This document shows, piece after piece, positions 36,813 to 48,154 of a DNA stretch of 64,000 bases (positions within the stretch are counted from its first letter, which is position 1; every line of letters starts with the position of its first letter). Under the pieces are notes generated by a model. That model was not told the DNA's origin and did not search any database. It saw only the letters and a list, made by a program, of their open reading frames with translations. Both the position numbers and the translations under genes were made by a program. Source of the DNA: Escallonia rubra (lineage: Eukaryota > Streptophyta > Magnoliopsida > Escalloniales > Escalloniaceae); NCBI GenBank assembly GCA_033065855.1, contig JAVXUO010000908.1:372001-436000 (forward strand), written 5' to 3'.

Positions 36813-37092
36813 ACTTTCTAAAGACTAAAACCAACCAAATGTCTCAACTTTAAACTTCCTTCAACTATTGGGAAAAATCAGTAATCCAACAATGAGCCCA
36901 AGTATAATGTATGATAAAAAGTCAAATTACTCGCTAATAATTCATTTTTTCTATTGACCAAAAGTCATCAAGTTAGTTGATCGATCATTTTCTTGCCGAC
37001 AGAAAATTGAGCTAAAAAAGGGTCAATTGAATACTATTTTGTTTTTTAGTAAGGGACTTTGTAGTTTGTAGACAATTATAAAGTTCCAAGTA
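36813..37092. other. Distal promoter region of reductase copy 3
   Basis: Collinear with about 22373-22650 upstream of copy 2 (shared ACTAAAACCAACCAAATGTC and AATGAGCCCAAGTATAATGT). It was separated from its gene by the element at 37093-38738. Confidence 0.8.
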
Positions 37093-38738
37093 GGGAGCTG
37101 ATCCATTGAGAGCGCGGACAAAATGTGAGATCTTGCAAACGCGATCTGGCCGTCTACGACCGATCTGTGGACGGTCCAGATCTTTTTTTTACGTTTTTTT
37201 CAGTCTGTCCGCTATATTATGTAGCGGATAATTTTCTGACAAAAATACCCCTCTACTGTCCACTACATAATGTAGCGAACAAGATCACATATTTGAATTT
37301 GGTCTTATTTCTTCTGTTTTATGTCATTTGTATGTCAGAGAAAATTGGATCTGGAATACCATACTAGCGGCGAACACACTCTGTTTCTCTCTTCCTCATC
37401 TAATCTCATCTCCTCCTTTCTCTCTCTCTCTCTCTCTCCGTGTCTCACTTTCGTCGGCCACATAAGGCAAGTGTACGCGATTGTGGAGAAGGAGGAGGAC
37501 TAGGCGCGGCAGCGTGAGGCGATGTAAAAATGGGCAACGGCGGCATCTACGGCGATGGGTGGATTTCGGGACGGCGAGATCTTAGATAGATTAGATTTAG
37601 ATTTGGATTTGGGTTTGGTTTCGACGGCAAGATCATAAATTGGATTTGGGTTTGGTTTGGGCTTAAGATTAGATTTGGATTTGGATTAGGTTTGGGGTAG
37701 CGAAGGTTCGAATGGTGGTGGTTCAGGGAGGCAGAGTTCGAATGGTGGCGGCGATGGGTTCAGTGGTGGTTCGGGGAGGCAGAGTTCAGATGGTGGTGGC
37801 GATGGGTTCAGTGGCGGTGACAAAATGATGGTGCTGCCTAGCTGAGAGGTTGTGGTTTCTTGCTTATGGTGGAGGGCGGTGGTTCTGCCATGCCCATCGT
37901 TCTTTCATTTTATGCCGTCGCCAATTTGGGTTTTTATTTGAGTCTGTCATGAGCACTCACCGTAAGGGTTGCGTCGAATTTTTGGTTTGATGTTGGTTGG
38001 TCTGTTTGTTTTGGAAGCAACTGGCTTTTAGAGGTCAAGAGAATGTCTAGTTTCCGGTGGAGAATTTGGTCGAACTTTGGGTTTGACTGGGTTTGGCGGT
38101 TTAGTTTATGGAAAACCTTTTGTGGGTTTTTGGATTGGGCTCTTTGATCATCATCATCCGTTCTTCCTGCCGAGGTTTTTGCGCATATGGGAAACATATC
38201 CCTTGATTCCTGCAAATTCAAGTTCTCCTCCCATCACCGTGTAGAATGCCATCCAACTGTAACTTCCGGCAATCAGAGAGAGAGAAAGAGAGATAAGAAG
38301 AAGAAGAAGAAGAAGAAAGGAGGGGAGAGAAGGATGAGACAGAAAACAAAAAAGTGGTGAGAGAAAGAGAGAAAGAGTCGGACATTGATGGGAGAGAGAG
38401 AGAAACATCAAACATGTCAGAAAATTAATAAGGAGACAGAAAGAGTCAGTAAAAAAGTACTGCCTCCGTCCGCTATATAATGTAGCGGATGGTGCTGGAG
38501 GGTATTTTTGTCAAAAAATTATCTGCTACATAATGTAGCGGACGGACTTAAAAAAAACATAAAAAAGTACTGAGCTGGAGGGTATTTTTGTCAAAAAATT
38601 GTCCGCTACATTATGTAGCGGACGGGCTGAAAAAAAACGTAAAAAAAAGATCTGGACCGTCCACAGATCGGTCATGGACGGTCAGATCGCATTTACAAGA
38701 TCTCCCATTTTGCCAGCGCTCTCAATGGATCAGCTCCC
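37093..38738. mobile_element. Non-autonomous long-TIR element (MULE-like)
   Basis: The left end (GGGAGCTGATCCATTGAGAG) and right end are inverted repeats of at least 100 bp with few mismatches, and similarity continues for perhaps 200 bp. The subterminal parts carry five copies of a near-palindrome of about 22-23 bp (GTCCGCTACAT joined to its inverse) at about 37206, 37258, 38467, 38522 and 38601. The interior has CT-rich DNA, repeated GGATTTGGATT and GGTTCGAATGGTGG blocks, but no supported gene. The promoter of copy 2 is the empty site (22638-22650). The flanking TTCCAAGTA and TTGGGGAAGGGGTA may be a decayed duplication of 8-10 bp. Long TIRs suggest a Mutator-like element. Confidence 0.75.
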
Positions 38739-38861
38739 TTTGGGGAAGGGGTAAATGTAAAGTTGGGTTATTAGGAGGTCAAATTTTTAGTTGCTACGGT
38801 GAATCGAAAGGGAGAAGAAAAACAAGACCACCACCGCTTCGTTTGCTAATTTCGCTCCTTG

Positions 38862-41800
38862 ATGGCGGAGAAAGGGACTGTATGTGTAACAGGGGCAGGA
38901 GGGTACGTAGCGTCGTGGCTGGTGAAGCTTCTCCTCTCTAACAACTACACTGTCCATGGCACCGTCAGAGATCCTGGTATTTCCTTGTTTCTCCTCGCTC
39001 CACTTTTCTTGTCTTGCTTCTTTGTGCATCCCTTTCTCCAAGGACATCAACTTCTGTTAGTTTCTTCAACTTTTAATGATATCTTATCAGTTAACAAATG
39101 TGGAAGCAGTTCAGCAGTCTGGGATTGTTTCAGGAAATGACCCGATTGTCGTAGACTTCCTTGTTTCCATTTAGTCAGCAGTACATATGCGAGTAGATTT
39201 TTTGAGTGGAAGATAAATTTAAGGGTTGGGCTGGTTTGGTTTTCCCATACGTTGAATCCTAACTATTGAGGAAAGTTGGGAATCTTTTATCTTTTCTTTG
39301 AGTCATTTCTAACTCCATAGGATTCATGGATATGCACAAGTTCAAGATTTGGTGGTTGAATCGAAGATGATTGATTAGGTATTAAAATTGAATCTACAAG
39401 AGATAAATAGGACCGTCAAGTTTATTGTGCGTGTGCGCGCGCACGTGTTGGGGATTGGTGTTGTTGTGTGTTGTGGGGGGGGGCTGGTGTTGTACGGAAC
39501 TGGCCCTAATAATATAGGCACTCCTAAAAGTGCTTTATGCACCCAAAGGGTTTTAACAGATAGGCGTTACTGATATTGCCCTCTTGAAGATTCTTGTCTA
39601 TATATAACTTATCTGAACATACATCTTCTTAAAGCTGTTTCATTTCTCACCTAGATCTGCGTTCTTCTTCTATCTGCATTTGGTGAACTGTTTTGGGGTG
39701 GGAGTATCAATTACTGCATTTTTGCGGGTTGATAGGCCTCCAGGAAGTCCTTTCACTGTAATTGATTGACAATTAAGTTGGGACCCCGGGGGATGTGGGG
39801 AATGCAATTTCATACAAGGATATGGGGTGGCTTGCCTTCAGATATATTCTTCTTTTCCTTGTCTTTTAAAAGCTAATAGGCCATCCTAGTAATCAGGATA
39901 TATGAGACATTAAACTGATACTTCTATGTAATTCAAGAACGCAGAAGTGCTTGTGGAAAAGGTTTATGAGACCACCCTCTATCAGTAACTTGACGTGTAC
40001 AAAGGGACTAAAGCTGGTAGCGCGTAAAGTTAAACTGAAGTGCGGTGGTTCTTAAAATTATCGTCATTCCCATGAATACACACACGAGAACATATTTGGC
40101 AACTTCAAACAGGAAGTAGTGGTTTAATTGCAATGTTGACACTGAATACTTTGCACTCCATCTCATGGTCTCTTTGCGTTGTAGCCTTACGTGGCAGTTT
40201 GCATGATATACGTTTGACACTGAGCATTAGTGATGTGATCTGCCTAATTTGTCCTTCAACCAATGAATCCACTAATTAAATTCAATATTAGCTCTCAGGC
40301 ATCAATTCCTTTGATGGAAAGGGAATTTACTTGGTTGGGAGGTTTGGCAAGTTTTCCCTTGCTGTAAAGATTTAAACGTTCAGGCAATAAAAACATGTAT
40401 ATCATGCTCAACACTTCCCCACACGTGCAATCTCCAGATAGCATGTGGGACATAAGTCAATTGGATGTTGAGCTTCCCTTTTTAGAACATACATGATAAA
40501 GAACACTGAGAAGAAATGTTTTTCAAGCTAAAGATTTTTTATATGGATATATATACTGCAGAAGCTGATAAGTACATTCACTTGAAGAAACTTGAAAAAG
40601 CATCTGAGAACTTGAAACTGTTCAAGGCAGACCTGCTCGATTACACCTCTCTATCTGCAGCCATCACAGGATGCCAAGGGGTGTTCCATGTAGCAAGTCC
40701 AATTCCCTCCAGCACCGTACCACATACCGAGGCAAGATATCTTTAACATTGTAGTTTGTTTGTGCAAATCACACATGCTAATATGCTGTTATTCAGGTGG
40801 AACTGGTTGAGCCTGCTGTGAATGGTACACTGAATGTACTTAAGGCATGTGTTGAAGCGAATGTCATGCGAGTTGTGTATGTATCTTCTGGAGCTGCCGT
40901 TAGCATGAACCCTAACTGGCCCAAGGGACAAGTGAAGGACGAGACATGCTGGTCTGACAAGGAATACTGCAGAACAACCAATGTAATCAACTGAATATCT
41001 CTATCTTATAGACTTGCAACTCCGATTGATGCATTTTGTTTACTCAGACGGCCTGATTACCTGTTTGTACAGAACTGGTATTGTTTGTCCAAGACAGTAG
41101 CAGAAAGCGAGGCTTGGGAGTTTGCAAAGAGAAGTGGTCTTGATATCGTAACTGTGTGCCCAACACTTGTTTTGGGGCCAATGTTACAATGCACCACAAA
41201 TGCTAGTAGTTTGGTTCTTATTAAGCTTCTGAAAGGTACGCACTTGTGTCACATGCATCAATTTGTTTCTTTAGGTAATGTATGTTGTCGTTTTTGTTTA
41301 GGTGTGAACCCATTATGTCTATTTTCATACGTGTTTGGCACATTGTGTATGTATGCATTCATTTACATCTAAGTATGACTTATGTGGTGCCTACTTCCCT
41401 CTTAATGATTTTTACCCCTTACGTCTGTGCTCCCAGTCCTTTAAAAGATGAGGTAGGACAGGAGCGAAGTCACTGACAGCGAGATTTTGTAGATAGAATT
41501 CTCAACACCCCTCCCCCCCGTCCGCCCTGACCCAAGTAAAATCATTGAGTCATTCAAAGTAGGCAACATTTTAGACATTCTCTGAGAGGTTTCTCAGTGG
41601 GGGGCTTTTCTTGTTAGTCTATTGTGGAGCACTTTCTCGGTGCTTTGGCCCTTTTCACTGTGCTTCTACTTTGGTTGCCTCACTTCCCCTCTTTAACAAT
41701 AAGTGCGTAAAGCTACATGCTTGTGTACCTATATATTTGACGGGAACATACATACATACGGTTTTTTCCTTTGAAAAGGAGTTGAAGTTTTGGGGGTTTT

Positions 41801-44303
41801 TTTTTTTCCCATTTTTTCTCCCTCGTACTTTGCCCGGTTTTTCATTTCAGTCCCGTGCTGCTAAATCCTTGAAACTAATTGTTGTACTATGTCCTGTCAT
41901 CACTTTAGTCCCTCCATTTGTTAAAAACATGGGGGTACTTTTGTCCTTAAAAAATGCATCCCTCTCTCCTCTTTCTTCTTCATCTCCAGTCAACACACCA
42001 CCACTGACAGGGGCAACCACCACCACAGTTTGATCCATTACCTAGCAACACGGGATCTTGCCGCTTGTAGACATAATGTAAACCGTAGTGCAACTTCAAG
42101 ACTCAGAAAAAGAGGGAGGGGTTGGGGTGAAGGGCGATTTGAAACCCCACGGCGTCGCCGCAGAGGGAGGGGGTCAGAGGGAGATGGTGAACCAGGCGAC
42201 TTAACGGCTAGTGCGAGCTCGAGAAGGGAGGTGGAGGGGTTGCAGTGAAGGGCAATTACACGGCGCCAAGAGGGAGGGGGTTAGAGGCCGATGGCGAAGC
42301 TGCAGAAAGAGGAAGGGTTGGGGGGGGGGGGGGGGAGAGGGGAGGGGGGTTGGACTCATTGCCATATTAGGAACCCTAGGAACTGTGTCATGTACATGGC
42401 ATGTGCCATTTTTGGCTTAAAAGCATAAAATGACTAATCTAGCCCTCAACTTAATAGGAAAAAAATACAGGAGGAGTAAACTGGTGACAGGGCACAGTCG
42501 AATGACCATTTTCAAGGATTTAGCCGTACATGGACTGATTTAAAAAAGCGGGCAAAGTACGAGGGAAAAAACTCGATTAAACCCTAGTTATTGTATCCTG
42601 ACTTCACCGACACTTGACCAACCAAAATTGCATTTTTCCTGTGAACTTTTTCTGGTCAAATGAACATGACAAGGAAAGTATGATTCTTTTTCATTTACGT
42701 CACTCTATTTCATTCTTCCCAAGAATCATTTTCCCAGGTGACAAAGACGTAGTGTTTGTTGCGTTGTTTAGATCCCTATTCTTATGATATCAACGCGTAA
42801 TATCTTTTGAGTTGTTGTGGACAGTGTTCTCTAAGCCGGTAAATTAAGCTTTCATCCCCTAACATTGGAAAGTTAAAATTCACCATGAAATACGTAGACC
42901 TGTTTAATCCTTTAGCGGCAGGGGTGTGGATATAGAAAAACAGGGTGTATAATTTATAGCTTCTCACTTTTGTCCTTAGAAATACAATTTACCCCTTTTA
43001 GTTTTCTATTGTAATAATATTATGCCTAAAAATTTGAAAATTTTAAATATAGCCTTACTTCTACACGCCTGCCTAGGTGCCTAAGCCGTTGCTCAAGACG
43101 GCAAATGAATATCTCATGTCTCCTTAGAAAAAGCCGTTTCATCATTTTTCTACAGGCTACTACCTGGTGGAAGCCCAAACAACTGGCTTGGACTATGCAC
43201 TTTGAATACCATGCTCGTGCAATTCAAGCCCATGGCAACCACTACCTTGCAAAGTGTTCTACCTTTCAGTTACAGAATCTTACTGTGTAAATGCTGAAAC
43301 TTTCCAGCATTTACACTCTGATTGTACTCTTAAGTGGCAAAACATTGATAGATTGCTTAGGAAAGTGGTTTTCACCTATAGCTTACCCAATTGGTAGAAC
43401 CTTTGTGCGAAACGATTGGATTGACGTTCAAACTAAAAGAGGATTTTATGCAGGCTTGCACATGCATGCACGCAGGGCACGAAGCGCCTTTAATATTCGA
43501 GAGTCAAAGTAGGCCAACATTATGTGGTCAAAACTACCTACCAAAAAAGATACATTTTCAGTATTCCAAAAGTCACAGCTCAATATTATCAATCTGTTCG
43601 TGTTCTGATCCCAGTAAAACAATGATGTTGAGGATTTTGACCGAACCTGTTTAGACTTGAGGATTCGACAGAAGCTGTTTATACTGATTCCGAAATTACA
43701 CTTTGTATAAAGGATGGAAACCTAGCAGGAGAATGAGAGCAAAGTGAGTTGGACTTTTACTTATCTTCTATATCATTTACTGTTCCAAAGTTGCAGGCCT
43801 TAGTGAACCAATTTTTTTTTTAATTCTTTTCAAACATGAGATTTACTTGAAATGGCTGTTAATGGTTGCCATCACTTCTTATTTGATCACACAGAAGGAT
43901 ACGAAAAAATGCAAAACACGTATCGGATGATTGTAGATGTACGTGATGTAGCTGAAGCACTGCTTTTGGTTTATGAGAGACCTGACACCAAGGGAAGATA
44001 CATATGCACGGCTCACATGATTAATACAGAGGACTTGGTGAATATGCTGAGGAGCATTTTTCCTAATTACCGCTACCCAAAGAGGTAAATTCTTGCTTTA
44101 CAAATAATGCTTCTAAACTACGTACTATCACAAATCATTTCAAGTTAGCCCAAGCATTTAATGATGGCAGTTTTACCGAGGGAAAGGAAGAAGAGCAGCT
44201 CAGTTCAGAGAAATTGCAGAGGTTGGGTTGGAGTTACAGGCCGCTGGAAGAAACTCTTATTGATTCTATTGAAAGCTACAGACCGTCTGGAATTTTGGAT
44301 TAG
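38862..44303 (+). CDS. Cinnamoyl-CoA-reductase-like SDR, copy 3 (318 aa)
   Basis: Six exons: 38862-38976, 40562-40731, 40797-40982, 41073-41235, 43895-44084 and 44171-44303, with exon lengths identical to copies 1 and 2. The cofactor motif [10 protein letters not shown] and the catalytic Ser126, Tyr160 and Lys164 (NWYCLSK) are intact. It differs from copy 2 at few residues, for example PHTE instead of PNPE before intron 2 and SGAAVS instead of SAAAIS after VYVS. Intron 2 uses a GC donor. Intron 4 is about 2.66 kb because it contains a TIR element (41813-42571) and extra DNA. Its promoter is split by the 37093-38738 element, with the MULE further upstream, so expression may differ from copy 2. 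The reaction is inferred as for copy 1; the substrate is unknown. Confidence 0.93.
41813..42571. mobile_element. Long-TIR element in intron 4 of reductase copy 3
   Basis: The left end (CCCTCGTACTTTGCCCGG, then CTAAATCCTTGAAA and TGTCCTGTCATCACTTTAG) is the approximate inverse of the right end (CGGGCAAAGTACGAGGG) over about 120 bp with moderate divergence. The interior is G-rich, with a run of 16 G (42320-42335). Copy 2 intron 4 keeps only the right end (25260-25400). It is probably a non-autonomous Mutator-like element. Confidence 0.65.
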
Positions 44304-44872
44304 AATGGTATTTTGTTACAGCTCTTGTGATTGAACTCCCATCAGGCATGTTCACATCCAAACCTTCTATGCTTTTAACAGATTCTATGCTCTTAACAGA
44401 TTCTATGCTCCTTGGACTTACTGCCGTTTGTGTATTTTGGAAAGGCTATAACAGTGTGTAGTTTTTATCACTTGGTTTGATGACACAAACAACATTGCTG
44501 CTTTGGCTGCTTCCTGGGCATGTATCACTGCTAAGCATCCCCGTTCTTATTTTCTCATTTTGTGTATGAGAATTTCTGAGAAGATTAGAATGACTTCTTG
44601 TCAATGATCCATGACTAGCTTATGCTCCATCTAATGGGTTATAACCAACGTGATATTACTGTCTGGAGATGGAAGAACGCTCGCCCGTGGTTAGATCCGC
44701 TCTTCTTGGTTCGTATTTGCCCAGATACGATGAATGTGGTAGGATTTCATTTCCCTAGAGCTTTGAATCTTCAAGATCCTGCCTTGGGAGGCCCTCTTTC
44801 GGTCTTCATAAGATCCAGTTTTAGTCACTGCAGCATCATGAGCTGCCATCCGATGCGGTGGATCGTTTTTAC

Positions 44873-44937
44873 CACTCCCTCCGTTTTTAGTTACAATAAT
44901 TCTTAATTAATTAATTAATCGTAATTTCTTTTTGATT

Positions 44938-44987
<50 letters not shown>

Positions 44988-46260
44988 CCGAAACTAAGAG
45001 AATGTGTCAAGTTATCGCTTATTTAGATACTTTCTTAGATCGCTATGTGAACTTTCTTATTTTAACTTTTTGAAACATTTTGAATGTGCTTACTTTTATA
45101 ATAATAATTTGGATTCATTTCTTCTCTCCTCTCTTATATCCAAATAGATTCGATTTTTTTTTTTTTTTCATTTGAAATTTAACCAGTTGTATAAAGTTTA
45201 TATTTCTCTCTCTTCTTTGTCAACATGTCACACCCAAAAAATTTATTTATATCTTTGTAATTCCATTAATTCCTAAAAATTTCCGAAAGTAATTCTTTTT
45301 ATATTCCTTCAATCTTAAATCTTTTTTATTGTTTTACAGAAGTTCAATATTCTTCATTAGTTTTTCTCTAACTACCATAATCTCATTCCTTTCATTTGAT
45401 TATAAAGTTTAATCTCTCATTTTATGTTCAATTATTTATTATATATCTTTACTCTTTTCTTCATGACCTTGAGTCATACAAATCTCAACTCACAGATTAT
45501 TCTTATTAGTATCATCACTATAATTGCTATTAGTTATGAGAGACTATTTTTATAATCTTACATATTAATTTTCATCTTCATTTGTTGCTAAAGCTAACAA
45601 TTATTACTTAAGTTCATTTTTAACGACGAAAATTGGTAGGAGAACTCATATTAAAAGGTCAAAATAAACTTTCAATTATTTTTTTGTCATTATCAATTTT
45701 GTTATTGTTATTAGGCATACAAGTGAAAGATCTCTCAATAAGTATCTTGATAGTTGTTACTCTTTGTGCAGTGCGCAAGATCAAAATTGGTTAAGAAAGA
45801 CTCTATAGATGTTTTTTCATGTTTACTCTTCTTTCACTTTTTTATTAGGAAAAAATTTGGCTGCTATCCCGGTTGAAGGAATCTTCATTCTACTCCCTAT
45901 ATAGCGACAATCAATCGTTTCTAAATATTTCTAGTGACTTTTATTTAGTGACGCTAAAAAAATTCTGCTAATAATTGTCACTGAAAGTGTTAGAATAAAA
46001 GCCAGTAGAAACATTTTGTAACTATTAATTGTCACTATACACGGGGTTGAAGGAAGATTCCTACAACTCGGGTATGAGTCAACGTTTGTTCTTTTTATTA
46101 TATTTATCTCTCCACTAACTATTTTTTTTTCGCTTCTGATGTACTTTCTTTCTTTACTGTCTCTTGAGGTAAAATGAGAAATTCATAAATTATAGTAACT
46201 CATATCCTAAATAAGTATGCAAGTCAAAAGTGATCAAATAAAATGGGACGAAAGGAGTAC
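44873..46260. mobile_element. Stowaway-like element, both ends present
   Basis: The left end has CACTCCCTCCGTTTTTAGTT and the right end GGGACGAAAGGAGTAC. These are imperfect inverted repeats of the Stowaway type. The element is about 1.39 kb, long for a MITE, and encodes nothing recognisable. A TA run (44942-44983) lies near the left side and is about twice as long as in the copy-2 flank. Confidence 0.55.
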
Positions 46261-46610
46261 ATAACAGTGGGAGTACGGGATTTGATGCATCTTCTATGTA
46301 TCATCCCATCTGAGTTGTCCCTTATTTTGGTATTTCCAAAAGCCAGCAGGCAGCAGCCCGTATGTGACTCTGCCCCGTATGTGACTCTGCTTTCCTTCGA
46401 GTCCATCATATTGATCATCTTTTGAGACCACTCATTTTGTATTTTTAATTTATGAAGTTTGATAAGGAAAAAAGTTATAAAAGAAAATGATATTCAACCA
46501 CACGAAAATGATATTAATTAATACAAAAAGATTAAAACCAATTTCCAAACACTAAAAACACTACGAGAAGACTAAAAAGGTTCCTAAAACCATAGAGAAA
46601 ATCACTATTA

Positions 46611-46892
46611 GGCCACGTACGCTTATCATATTCGTTTTCTATTTTTAGCAATGATAATGAAAAAGATTCTTTTTTTGCGTACTTTTACCATTTTCTATTT
46701 TCGTTTTGGATAAAATTACTCAAATAGTAAAGGTGTTTTTAGCTTTTTTCACTCAAAACTTAAACCAATATAAGAAAAAATAGCTAATTTTTTTTTTATG
46801 AAAATGATAAAAGTACAGGAACGGATTTTCAAACTGAATATGAAAATCATGAAAATGAAAACAAAAAACAAATATGATAAGCGTACGGGGCC
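46611..46892. mobile_element. 282-bp TIR insertion downstream of reductase copy 3
   Basis: The interval starts GGCCACGTACGCTTATCATA and ends with the inverse of GGCCCCGTACGCTTATCATA, one mismatch in 20. The copy-2 flank (29325-29335, ATCACTAATCCACG) lacks it, which gives a clean empty site. TTA and TAA flank the two ends, so a Tourist/PIF-Harbinger-type MITE is plausible. Confidence 0.75.
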
Positions 46893-48154
46893 TAATCCAC
46901 GTGCTATTTAGCTACTACACAATGAGCCGCCCCATTAGCCAAAGTAGCTACAAGTTCAAACAAAACTTATATAATCATCGTAGTTCAAACTGGTCCCAAA
47001 ACTCAAAGGATGAAGCTGAAAGTCCAAGCAATACCTTTCTAATCAATTTTTAAGACATTTTTTCCAATTTTGAAAACTGAAAAAAAAGAGCAAAAAAAAA
47101 ACCCGTGTCAAACGGCCCCTAAACATTGTTCTACCATTATTTTGACTTTGGCTTATACGTCCCTCTCGTAAAGATAATTATTTGACTCATCAGTTTTAAC
47201 AAGTGGTATTTGAGACGTAATATTTTTTGCCGGTTAGATTAAAACCTTACGATTCTGTTATATTTCTCTACCACAAAAAAAAAAAAAAATCGTGTTAATA
47301 AGTGATCACATGGGGGTTATCAGTAGGATTCCGGTTCGACTTCTTTTGATCTAAGCGCCTTAACGGAACCCTTTCTTAATCCGAATTCCAAACGTTTAAA
47401 ATTGTTAAATATTTAGTCTAAATGTTTAAAATGGTTAGATATATAGTAAAAATACTAAGAATCGGAACAAAACAAATCTCTAGTATAGAAAGGAACATTC
47501 GACATACTCTCTCTATCCCATATAATTTGATCAACTTTCTCTTTTACGCCATCCCACAAAATTGCTCATTTTCAAATTATGAAAGATTCCGTAGATACTT
47601 TTACATATTTTTTACACCTTTTTAAATTTTATTTTTCTCTTCACATTTAAATCTTCATCAACTCATTTTATCTCATGACCCACATTCTTACACTTTTTTT
47701 ATTCATTTATCTTTTCACATTTAACACTTTACTAATTCATTTTTTTCCCTCCTGTCTCAGTTTATTCTCATAATCTCTTTAAAGGTAGAATGTAAATTAC
47801 GCAATATATCACTTAAATCTTTAATTTAAGTCAAAAAAAATTTGAACGGATAATATAGTATTTTTTTTTTGTTCCGAAGAAATAGTATTCATGTGGTGGA
47901 TGAACGACGACAGCCAACAAATCAGAAACTCTCTTAAATGTTCACGTCCAAAAGTAGTTGAGATAGACAAAAGGCATGTCTTTGATTGTATGTCCACCTG
48001 GCGATGCCTTGGCCGGTGGACCAAAGGGACGGTGATGTGATGAGTTTCAGACACAACTGAACATCTGACCTTAAAGGCTTTCAGAAGCTGCTGCTTTGAG
48101 AAAACTGGTTCTGTAGCCCGAGAGAGACAGAGAGACAGAGAGACAGACAGAACG

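Larger units (their letters stand above)
44304..48154. other. Downstream flank of reductase copy 3 and promoter of copy 4
   Basis: The stretch to about 47904 is collinear with the flank of copy 2 and holds the elements listed separately. After that the sequence is unique and leads into copy 4. A Stowaway-like relic lies at about 47503-47863. There is an AGAGAGACAG repeat (48120-48150) immediately before the copy 4 start codon. Confidence 0.7.

Noticed and set aside
31390-36821. A 9-bp target duplication for the MULE
   Set aside because: The flanks (a TA run on the left, ACTTTCTAA on the right) do not match; later deletion or TA expansion may have erased it.
37200-38625. CRISPR-like array from the repeated 23-bp palindromes
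   Set aside because: The copies are few, irregularly spaced, in both arms of a transposon, and the DNA is plant nuclear.
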